Shown here one piece after another: positions 5,811-11,398 of a DNA stretch of 11,398 nt (position 1 is its first letter; each line of letters starts with the position of its first letter). This DNA comes from an uncultured Eubacteriales bacterium. GTDB taxonomy: Bacteria; Bacillota; Clostridia; Oscillospirales; Acutalibacteraceae. Position numbers and translations under genes: made by a program. The notes beneath the pieces were generated by a model. That model was given only the letters and a program-made list of their open reading frames with translations, was not told the origin of the DNA and did not search any database. The stretch spans positions 1 through 11,398 of the forward strand of contig CAKSOB010000044.1 of NCBI GenBank assembly GCA_934476545.1. Reading direction: 5' to 3'.

Positions 5811-6509
5811 ATGAAACACGGTAAAAAATATGTCGACAGCTTGAAGCTGGTTGACCGCACAAATCTTTATGAAGTAAACGAGGCGCTGGAGCTCTGTGTT
5901 AAGACAAGCACAGCAAAGTTTGACGAAACTGTTGAAGTTCACGTAAAGCTGGGCGTTGACGGTCGTCACGCAGATCAGCAGGTTCGTGGTGCTATCGTTC
6001 TGCCAAACGGCACAGGTAAGTCTGTTCGCGTTCTGGCAATCTGCAAGGGCGACAACGAGAAAGCCGCTCAGGCAGCAGGCGCAGACTTTGTAGGCGCTGA
6101 GGATATGGTTCAGAAGATCCAGTCCGAGGGCTGGGTAGACTTCGACGTACTGGTAACTACTCCGGACATGATGGGCTTGGTAGGTCGTCTGGGTAAGGTT
6201 CTCGGTCCGCGTGGTTTGATGCCAAACCCAAAGGCCGGTACTGTTACTCCGGATATTGCTAAGGCTATCACCGAGGCAAAGGCTGGTAAGATCGAGTATC
6301 GTCTGGACAAGACCAACATCATCCACTGCGCAATCGGTAAGGCTTCTTTCGGCGCTGAAAAGCTCCAAGAGAACTTTGACGCTCTGCTGGGCGCAATTGT
6401 AAAGGCTAAGCCGGCTGCTGCAAAGGGTCAGTACATCAAGTCCTGCGTTGTTGCTACAACCATGGGCCCTGGCGTTCGCATGAACCCTGTAAAGGTTGGT
6501 TTGGAATAA
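5811..6509 (+). CDS. rplA: 50S ribosomal protein uL1
   Basis: A 232-residue protein of the mobile L1 stalk, which helps release deacylated tRNA from the E site and, in many bacteria, represses its own operon. The two-domain L1 sequence is intact, from MKHGKKYVDSLKLVDRTNLY to MGPGVRMNPVKVGLE. The signature VLGPRGLMPNPKAGT is at 130-144. The start is the ATG at 5811, 5 nt after GGGAGGA. An upstream in-frame TTG or GTG extension to 5763 would run through the L1-site RNA and adds residues absent from the family. The gene ends 17 nt before the rplJ promoter, with no strong terminator between them, so read-through into rplJL is possible. Confidence 0.97.
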   Translation: MKHGKKYVDSLKLVDRTNLYEVNEALELCVKTSTAKFDETVEVHVKLGVDGRHADQQVRGAIVLPNGTGKSVRVLAICKGDNEKAAQAAGADFVGAEDMVQKIQSEGWVDFDVLVTTPDMMGLVGRLGKVLGPRGLMPNPKAGTVTPDIAKAITEAKAGKIEYRLDKTNIIHCAIGKASFGAEKLQENFDALLGAIVKAKPAAAKGQYIKSCVVATTMGPGVRMNPVKVGLE

Positions 6510-6526
6510 TTTTTCTTAGAAAGTAC

Positions 6527-6555
6527 TTGACAGTTGCTTGCGACTGCTGTACAAT
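6527..6555 (+). promoter_or_regulatory. Sigma-A promoter of rplJL
   Basis: Perfect TTGACA (6527-6532) and TACAAT (6550-6555) have a 17-bp spacer. Transcription would start near 6562, only about 20 nt before the L10 leader. The spacer contains a near-perfect inverted repeat, CAGTTGC-TT-GCGACTG. Confidence 0.88.
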
Positions 6556-6580
6556 ATAATTTATAGCTGTACTTTATCCA

Positions 6581-6628
6581 AAGACAGCAGGTGTATCGCA
6601 TAATGGGATGAAATCCCGCCTGCCGAGG
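6581..6628 (+). promoter_or_regulatory. L10 leader (ribosomal protein L10-L12 binding RNA)
   Basis: The conserved L10-leader landmarks are all present. AAGACAGCAGGTG is at 6581-6593 on the 5' side. GCAGG (6587-6591) pairs with CCTGC (6619-6623). An inner hairpin GGGAT-GAA-ATCCC is at 6605-6617. The terminal CTGCCGAGG is at 6620-6628. In Bacillus the L10(L12)4 complex is known to bind this leader and repress rplJL. This leader stands between the rplJL promoter and an attenuator hairpin. Confidence 0.93.
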
Positions 6629-6692
6629 AAAAGCTGCATATGATAATAATTCTGAATTTTATTTAGCATTGTTATATATGAGAAGCCTTTCC
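6627..6692 (+). promoter_or_regulatory. Predicted antiterminator of the rplJL leader
   Basis: GGAAAAGCT (6627-6635) pairs with AGCCTTTCC (6684-6692) at eight of nine positions. This encloses a 13-bp AT-rich hairpin, CATAT-(G)-ATAATAAT (6637-6650) with ATTGTTATATATG (6668-6680), with one bulged G and a 17-nt loop. The outer helix uses the 5' arm of the terminator and the last two G of the L10-binding CCGAGG, so it is incompatible with the terminator and probably with L10 binding. Confidence 0.68.
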
Positions 6693-6716
6693 CGCAGATT
6701 GTGGGAAAGGCTTTTT
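6683..6716 (+). terminator. Attenuator terminator in the rplJL leader
   Basis: An 11-bp perfect stem AAGCCTTTCCC (6683-6693) and GGGAAAGGCTT (6703-6713) with a 9-nt loop, ending in a run of five T. It lies upstream of rplJ, so it terminates within the leader when L10-L12 is in excess. It may also limit read-through from rplA. Confidence 0.92.
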
Positions 6717-6761
6717 CCTTCTTAGATTATGCGCACCGAATCACTATGGAGGTGAATAGGT

Positions 6762-7277
6762 TTGCCAAGCGAAAAGATTTTGGAACAAAAGAAACAGGCT
6801 GTTGCTGAGCTCAGCGCAAAGCTGAAAGAGGCCTGTGTTGGTGTCGTTGTAGATTACAAGGGCATTACTGTTGCAGATGACACAAAGCTCCGTAAGGAGA
6901 TTCGTGAAAGTGGTGCAACAACTTATTCTGTTGTGAAGAACACACTGCTCTCCAGAGCCCTGAAGGATGCTGGCATCGAGGGTATGGACGACGTGCTGGA
7001 AGGCACAACAGCGATTGCATACAGTGCTGAGGATTACACCGCAGGTGCTCGCATCCTCAACGACTTTGCAGAAAAGAACGCTGCTTTCAACATCAAGGCC
7101 GGCTTTATTGACGGTAAGGTTGTTGCAAAAGAAGAGGTGGAGAAGCTGGCTAAGCTCCCATCCAAGGAAGGTCTGTTGGCTCAGGTTCTGTACGCATTGA
7201 ACGGAAACATTTCCGGTCTGGCTCGTGCACTCCAGGCTATCGTAGACAAGCAGAACGGCGAAGGCGACGTAGCATAA
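6762..7277 (+). CDS. rplJ: 50S ribosomal protein uL10
   Basis: A 171-residue protein that anchors L12 dimers to the stalk base. The N-terminal rRNA-binding domain reads KILEQKKQAVAELSAKLKEACVGVVVDYKGITVADDTKLRKEIRES, followed by VVKNTLLSRAL. The C-terminal helix from about residue 135 (LLAQVLYALNGNISGLARALQAIVDK) is the L12-docking region; its length is compatible with several L12 dimers. The start is TTG at 6762-6764, 6 nt after a very strong GGAGGTGA (6748-6755). No suitable ATG exists nearby. A weak start codon with a strong Shine-Dalgarno may help tune the L10:L12 ratio. Expression is controlled by the upstream leader and attenuator. Confidence 0.97.
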   Translation: MPSEKILEQKKQAVAELSAKLKEACVGVVVDYKGITVADDTKLRKEIRESGATTYSVVKNTLLSRALKDAGIEGMDDVLEGTTAIAYSAEDYTAGARILNDFAEKNAAFNIKAGFIDGKVVAKEEVEKLAKLPSKEGLLAQVLYALNGNISGLARALQAIVDKQNGEGDVA

Positions 7278-7332
7278 GGCTTGTTGCTTAAACAAAATTT
7301 AAAATTAAACCTGTAATTTTGGAGGTATTATC

Positions 7333-7713
7333 ATGTCTGAGAAGATCACAAACATCATTGAAGAAGTAAAGGCCCTCACAGTTCTGGAGCTGGCCGATCT
7401 GGTTAAGGCAATCGAGGAAGAGTTCGGCGTATCCGCTGCTGCTCCTGTAATGGTTGCTGCTGGCGGTGCTGCTGCAGGTGGCGCAGCTGCTGCTGAAGAG
7501 AAGACTGAGTTCGACGTTATCCTGAAGTCCGCTGGTGCTAACAAGATCAACGTTATCAAGGTTGTTCGCGAGATCACAGGTCTGGGTCTGAAGGAAGCTA
7601 AGGCTGTTGTTGACGAGGCTCCAAAGCCGGTTAAGGAAGGCGTATCCAAGGATGACGCTGAGGCTATCAAGGCAAAGCTGACAGAGGCTGGCGCAGAAGT
7701 AGAAGTAAAATAA
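7333..7713 (+). CDS. rplL: 50S ribosomal protein bL12 (L7/L12)
   Basis: A 126-residue acidic stalk protein, present in several copies per ribosome, that recruits translational GTPases. The N-terminal dimerisation segment is about 1-35 (IIEEVKALTVLELADLVKAIEEEFGV). An Ala/Gly/Val-rich flexible hinge is at about 36-57 (AAAPVMVAAGGAAAGGAAAA). The compact C-terminal domain contains DVILKSAGANKINVIKVVREITGLGLKEAKAVVDEAPKPVKEGV. GGAGGT is at 7321-7326 with a 6-nt spacer. An AT-rich 7-bp hairpin, CAAAATT/AATTTTG (7293-7299/7315-7321), just touches the Shine-Dalgarno. The gene sits 55 nt after rplJ in the same transcript. Confidence 0.98.
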   Translation: MSEKITNIIEEVKALTVLELADLVKAIEEEFGVSAAAPVMVAAGGAAAGGAAAAEEKTEFDVILKSAGANKINVIKVVREITGLGLKEAKAVVDEAPKPVKEGVSKDDAEAIKAKLTEAGAEVEVK

Positions 7714-7734
7714 GTTCTCTTTTAGAGAATTTTG

Positions 7735-7768
7735 CGACTTGTCGGATTTTCCGGCAGGTCGTTTTTTT
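7735..7768 (+). terminator. Strong intrinsic terminator after rplL
   Basis: An 11-bp stem CGACTTGTCGG (7735-7745) and CCGGCAGGTCG (7751-7761) with two G-U pairs and an ATTTT loop, followed by seven T. A small hairpin TTCTCT/AGAGAA (7715-7720/7724-7729) precedes it. This ends the rplJL transcript. Confidence 0.93.
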
Positions 7769-7835
7769 ATGGGAAAAAGAAGGATAGTTCGATAAAAGCA
7801 TAAAGAACATGAACATTTTATGAATAATCGGCAGA

Positions 7836-7850
7836 ATGACAGGGTGTCAT
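7836..7850 (+). repeat. Perfect inverted repeat upstream of the membrane-protein promoter
   Basis: ATGACA-GGG-TGTCAT lies 10 bp upstream of the -35 box. Position and symmetry fit an operator or activator site, but no regulator gene is adjacent. Another short repeat, CATAAA/TTTATG (7799-7804/7817-7822), lies further upstream. Confidence 0.45.
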
Positions 7851-7860
7851 GAAAAAGATG

Positions 7861-7889
7861 TTGCAGGAACAGAGAAAATGTACTATAAT
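7861..7889 (+). promoter_or_regulatory. Sigma-A promoter of the 7945 gene
   Basis: TTGCAG (7861-7866) and a perfect TATAAT (7884-7889) have a 17-bp spacer, about 50 nt upstream of the start codon. Confidence 0.83.
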
Positions 7890-7944
7890 ACCTGTTAGGT
7901 GTCCCGCAAGGGTATTTTTAATGAAGAAGATATGAGGAATCAAA

Positions 7945-9042
7945 ATGGAATTTAGCTTAAAACAGGTTTTTAAAAAGAACTGGCTTGCCATTGTAACTGC
8001 TTGTATTACCGCAGGAATTCTGATTTATTTTCTCGTTACAACGGATGGTATCAACGCCTTTCGAGCAGTAGCGGGAGATTTACAAATTCCCTGGATCGTT
8101 TTGTTATTTGGGGCGGTAATTGCAAACTGGGCATTAGAAGGACTGAGCCTGCATTACATTACGAAGCGAATTTATCCGGAGTGGAAGTGTTGGAACTCCA
8201 TTGTAATCGGTATGGTGGGATTGCTGTACGGTGCGCTGACGCCGTTTTCCTCCGGTGGTCAGCCCATGCAGGTTTACTACATGAAGAAGATGGGGATGGA
8301 TGCCGGTAAGGCGGCTGCCATCATCACAGTGAAAACCATGGTGTATCAGGTGGTTATGGTGATTTTTGCAGTGACCATGGTGGTGTGGAAGCTGCCCTTT
8401 TTCCAACAGCAGAACATCAGTAACTTCTGGTTCATTACGCTGATTGGTTTGGGTGCAAACCTGTTGTTTATCAGTGCGGTATTTTTCTTTGCATTCAACC
8501 AAAAGCTCACCAATAAAATTGTTTCTGCCATCATCACGCTGTTACATAAGATGCACTTGTGTAAGAATCCGGAGGAGCGCAAAGAGAAAATTCTGGGTGC
8601 ATTCCGGATGTACTTTGAAAGCACTCGCTTGGTGGGAAAGTCTGTTTCCATGTACCTTGTGGTGGGTGTTATGCAGTTGGCACAGATTTTTGTTACCTGT
8701 ATCGTTCCGTACTGTATTTATCGGAGCTTTAATTTCCATGGTGCCTCTTTGATGAATATGGTTGCTGCCCAATCCTTTGTTACCATGGTTTCCGCATTTG
8801 TGCCGCTGCCCGGTGCATCCGGCGGCGCGGAAGGCAGCTTCTACATTTACTTTAGTATGTTCTTTAAAGATAACACGTTGGTTCCTGCCATCTTTATCTG
8901 GCGGATCATGACCTATTATCTTACCATTTTTGTTGGATGCTTCTTTGCGGTATTTGGGAAACGAATTGCTCCTCAGCCCATCGAAGCGTCGGTATCCGGA
9001 GGAGCACTTCCCGATTCGGAGGATACCGAAGAATCTCCTTAA
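7945..9042 (+). CDS. UPF0104 / LPG-synthase-type transmembrane protein (flippase-like)
   Basis: A 365-residue integral membrane protein of the family found as the membrane half of lysylphosphatidylglycerol synthase (MprF) and as stand-alone YbhN/AglD-like proteins. About eight membrane helices are visible, roughly at 13-33, 48-70, 83-101, 124-148, 160-184, 235-260, 268-290 and 312-337. The family motifs are the glycine-rich TPFSSGGQPMQVYYM at 99-113 and PLPGASGGAEGSF at 287-299. The cytosolic aminoacyl-transferase domain of MprF is absent, so it cannot make lysyl-PG by itself; lipid flipping or transport is a family-level guess. A Pro/Ser/Glu-rich acidic tail follows the last helix. TGAGGA about 7 nt before the ATG is a modest ribosome binding site. 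It is monocistronic, flanked by terminators on both sides. Confidence 0.85.
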   Translation: MEFSLKQVFKKNWLAIVTACITAGILIYFLVTTDGINAFRAVAGDLQIPWIVLLFGAVIANWALEGLSLHYITKRIYPEWKCWNSIVIGMVGLLYGALTPFSSGGQPMQVYYMKKMGMDAGKAAAIITVKTMVYQVVMVIFAVTMVVWKLPFFQQQNISNFWFITLIGLGANLLFISAVFFFAFNQKLTNKIVSAIITLLHKMHLCKNPEERKEKILGAFRMYFESTRLVGKSVSMYLVVGVMQLAQIFVTCIVPYCIYRSFNFHGASLMNMVAAQSFVTMVSAFVPLPGASGGAEGSFYIYFSMFFKDNTLVPAIFIWRIMTYYLTIFVGCFFAVFGKRIAPQPIEASVSGGALPDSEDTEESP

Positions 9043-9048
9043 ACCATG

Positions 9049-9080
9049 AAAGCTGTGCGGTTTTGCCGCATGGCTTTTTT
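9049..9080 (+). terminator. Intrinsic terminator after the membrane-protein gene
   Basis: AAAGCTGTGCGG (9049-9060) pairs with CCGCATGGCTTT (9066-9077), including two G-U pairs, around a TTTTG loop. The U-run is six T at 9075-9080. It begins 6 nt after the stop codon. Confidence 0.92.
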
Positions 9081-9109
9081 CTTTGCCTGCGGGGGATGTC
9101 TATTTTTCG

Positions 9110-9137
9110 TTGGGACTGCATAGAAATGTTACACAAT
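9110..9137 (+). promoter_or_regulatory. Weak candidate promoter for the P-type ATPase
   Basis: TTGGGA (9110-9115) and CACAAT (9132-9137) have a 16-bp spacer. A terminator lies just upstream, so some promoter is needed in this 75-bp gap; this is the best match but it is poor. Confidence 0.35.
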
Positions 9138-9156
9138 GCAAAGGGTGGTGAACAAG

Positions 9157-11398
9157 TTGCAGTATCACGAATGTTCGATTGAGGGGAGTCTTTCCCGTTG
9201 TGGCACAGATCGAAGCGGTTTAACAGAAGTGGCAGCTGCTAATCGACTGCGGGAGCAGGGAGAGAATCGCATCCAAGGGAAAAAGAAGCATAGCTTGCTT
9301 TGGAGATTTTTTGCACAGTTTGCAGATTTTATGATTTTGATTCTTTTGGCAGGTGCAGCGGTTTCGTTTCTTACCTCCTATTTGCACCACGATTCCGATT
9401 ATATTGATTCCATTATCATTTTGGCTATTGTCGTTATCAATGCAATCACCGGCGTTGTGCAGGAAAGCCGAGCGGAAAAGGCGATTGAAGCGCTCCAAAA
9501 GTTAGCATCTCCCCAAGCAATGGTTTTGCGGGATGGAAAGGAGCAGCGAATCCCGGCTGCAAAATTGGTGGTGGGAGATTTGGTACGGCTGTCCATGGGA
9601 GATTTGGTGCCTGCCGATTTACGGTTGTTGGAAAGTAACGGGTTGCGAATTGAAGAATCTTCTCTTACAGGAGAATCGTTGCCGGTAGAGAAAGATCCGA
9701 CTAAAATTTATCCGGAAGATACGCCGTTAGCAGACCGAAAGAATATGGCATTCTTAGGCAGCAGTGTTTCGGAAGGCAGCGGACTGGGCGTGGTAGTTGC
9801 CACAGGAATGCAGACACAAATGGGACGAATTGCTCATATGATTCATACAGAGGACTCGCCGGAAACGCCGCTGCAGCAACGGCTTGCCAAAACAGGAAAA
9901 GTATTGGGGCTATGTGCCTTGGGCATCTGTTTTTTGATTTTCCTTTTGGGATTGCTCCAGTCCATTCCGGTATTGGATATGCTGTTGGTGTCCATCAGCT
10001 TGGCAGTGGCTGCCATTCCGGAGGGATTGCCTGCGGTGGTGACGATTGTATTGGCGATGGGTGTTCGTCGCATGGCGCAAAAAAGAGCCATTGTCCGTCG
10101 GCTGCCCGGTGTGGAAACCTTGGGCAGCGCCAGTGTGATTTGCTCCGATAAAACCGGTACGCTGACGCAAAATAAAATGACCGTGGTGGGGCTTTCTACC
10201 GATTCCGGTGTCATTTCTATCGAAAGCAGAGAAGGGCAATCTTTATTGGAGTTGGCTTCTCTTTGCTGTAACTGTGCGCTGTCTAAGAATGGTTATTTGG
10301 GAAACCCCACGGAAATTGCCATTTGCACCGCCACAAAGACCGGAAAAAAGCAACTGGAAGAACGGTTTCCACGATTATATGAAGTCCCCTTTACCTCCGG
10401 GCGCAAACGAATGACCACGGTTCATCGGCTGCGAGAGGGTGGCTATCAAGTCATTTGCAAGGGTGCGCCGGATGTTTTGTTGGAACGATGCAGCACCCTT
10501 TGGCGAGATGGCAGAGAAATTCCCTTAACGCCATCGTTGCGGCAAAAGCTGCTTCGCCAAAACAGTGCAATGGCATCGAAAGCGTTACGGGTGTTGGCGG
10601 TGGCAGACAAGCGAATGGATGCGCTGTCCAAACGAGAAGAACTCTTAGAAAAAGGATTGACCTTTCGAGGGTTCCTCTGCATGATGGACCCGCCCAGAGA
10701 AGATGTGGCAAATGCAGTATCCACCTGTCGAAAGGCAGGCATCCGCACCGTGATGATTACAGGGGACCATTTGGCAACTGCTCAAGCCATCGCAACGGAG
10801 ATTGGGATTTTTCGGTCTGGAGATAAAGCCATGACCGGAGCGGAATTGGATAAATTACCCCAGCCACAGTTGGAGGAGCATATCTATGAATATACAGTGT
10901 ATGCCCGTGTTTCTCCGGAGCATAAGGCGCGAATTGTAAAAGCATTCCAAGCCCATGGAGAAGTGGTAGCAATGACAGGTGATGGAGTGAACGATGCGCC
11001 AGCGCTAAAGGTGGCTGATATCGGCTGTGCCATGGGAATGACCGGAACCGATGTGGCAAAAGGTGCTGCCGATTTAATTTTGACCGACGATAATTTTTCC
11101 ACCATTGTAGAAGCAGTGCGAGAAGGACGAGGGATTTATCAAAATATTCGCAAAACCATTCACTTTTTGTTGTCCTGCAATGTGGGAGAGATTTTAACGG
11201 TTCTTACGGCGTTTCTCCTTCGGCTGCCTACACCGTTACTGGCAATTCAACTGCTGTGGGTCAATCTAGTTACCGATTCATTGCCGGCGTTGGCACTGGG
11301 GGTAGACCCAATTGACAAAGATCGCATGGAATCGCCGCCGGTAAAGCAAAATTCCGGTTTTTTTGCAGGGCATATGGGATACCATATTGTAGTGGAAG
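9157..11398 (+). CDS. P-type calcium-transporting ATPase, SERCA-like (cut by window edge)
   Basis: The first 747 residues of a type II P-type ATPase that would export Ca2+ across the cytoplasmic membrane using ATP. Visible motifs are: M1 and M2 near 57-77 and 82-101; actuator-domain TGES at 171-174; M4 with AVAAIPEGLP (Pro288, Glu289); the phosphorylation motif DKTGT with Asp331; nucleotide-domain KGAPD at 435-439; TGDH at 535-538; and TGDGVNDAP from 607. M5 has NVGE (Asn675, Glu678). M6 has NLVTD (Asn703, Thr706, Asp707). These match SERCA residues N768, E771, N796, T799 and D800, with Glu289 as E309, and favour Ca2+ over Na+/K+ or Mg2+. M7-M10, about 130 residues, are missing. I chose TTG at 9157 because GGTGA precedes it by 5 nt and homologues begin near MxYHELS. 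An upstream in-frame ATG at 9136 lacks a ribosome binding site. Confidence 0.9.
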   Translation, partial: MQYHECSIEGSLSRCGTDRSGLTEVAAANRLREQGENRIQGKKKHSLLWRFFAQFADFMILILLAGAAVSFLTSYLHHDSDYIDSIIILAIVVINAITGVVQESRAEKAIEALQKLASPQAMVLRDGKEQRIPAAKLVVGDLVRLSMGDLVPADLRLLESNGLRIEESSLTGESLPVEKDPTKIYPEDTPLADRKNMAFLGSSVSEGSGLGVVVATGMQTQMGRIAHMIHTEDSPETPLQQRLAKTGKVLGLCALGICFLIFLLGLLQSIPVLDMLLVSISLAVAAIPEGLPAVVTIVLAMGVRRMAQKRAIVRRLPGVETLGSASVICSDKTGTLTQNKMTVVGLSTDSGVISIESREGQSLLELASLCCNCALSKNGYLGNPTEIAICTATKTGKKQLEERFPRLYEVPFTSGRKRMTTVHRLREGGYQVICKGAPDVLLERCSTLWRDGREIPLTPSLRQKLLRQNSAMASKALRVLAVADKRMDALSKREELLEKGLTFRGFLCMMDPPREDVANAVSTCRKAGIRTVMITGDHLATAQAIATEIGIFRSGDKAMTGAELDKLPQPQLEEHIYEYTVYARVSPEHKARIVKAFQAHGEVVAMTGDGVNDAPALKVADIGCAMGMTGTDVAKGAADLILTDDNFSTIVEAVREGRGIYQNIRKTIHFLLSCNVGEILTVLTAFLLRLPTPLLAIQLLWVNLVTDSLPALALGVDPIDKDRMESPPVKQNSGFFAGHMGYHIVVE

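Noticed and set aside
5793..6368. A 191-residue minus-strand open frame opposite rplA
   Set aside because: rplA is certain on the plus strand; the antisense frame arises from its codon bias and has no start signals.
1..11398. CRISPR arrays, insertion sequences, prophage genes, tRNA or rRNA genes
   Set aside because: I saw no regularly spaced repeats, transposase or integrase motifs, or tRNA cloverleaf sequences with a CCA-ready acceptor in any intergenic gap.

Overview
This window looks like chromosomal DNA from a low-to-mid GC Gram-positive bacterium of the class Clostridia, probably in the Ruminococcaceae/Oscillospiraceae neighbourhood. The evidence is the strong AGGAGG-type ribosome binding sites, sigma-A promoters with 17-bp spacers, several TTG starts, the rpmG-secE-nusG-rplKA-rplJL order, an L10 leader with a transcription attenuator, and an argS neighbour of the DUF1934 (YwiB) family. 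The genus is an inference; no rRNA or other taxonomic marker is present. All the genes are housekeeping or ordinary accessory genes. I see no phage, transposon, CRISPR or toxin-antitoxin material.

Left part (1-2943, minus strand): a cell-wall/translation cluster read right to left. It holds ddl (D-Ala-D-Ala ligase), murI (glutamate racemase), a DUF1934 beta-barrel protein and the N-terminal third of argS, which leaves the window. Two of these enzymes supply the D-amino acid parts of peptidoglycan. Gaps are 22, 0 and 67 nt, and one promoter is visible upstream of ddl, so this is probably a single transcript.

Middle left (2944-4070): a divergent promoter region, then an uncharacterised 278-residue charged protein with its own perfect sigma-A promoter and its own terminator.

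Centre (4120-7768): the ribosomal stalk and transcription-factor region. The first transcript is rpmG-secE-nusG-rplK-rplA. Both rplK and rplA are preceded by an RNA element resembling the L1-binding site of 23S rRNA (GTGG-GA-GG ... CC ... TTA-CCAC), which implies L1 feedback at two points. The second transcript, rplJ-rplL, has its own promoter, a canonical L10 leader, and mutually exclusive antiterminator and terminator hairpins. It ends at a strong terminator, and rpoBC do not follow as they usually do.

Right part (7769-11398): a monocistronic gene for a multi-pass membrane protein of the UPF0104/LPG-synthase transmembrane family, with an inverted repeat just upstream of its promoter. It is followed by a terminator and then a SERCA-like P-type Ca2+ ATPase that runs off the right edge.

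The most informative signals are regulatory RNA: the paired L1 sites and the L10 attenuator, whose alternative pairings can be drawn base by base. I found no convincing wholly new system. The least explained gene is the one at 3191-4027.
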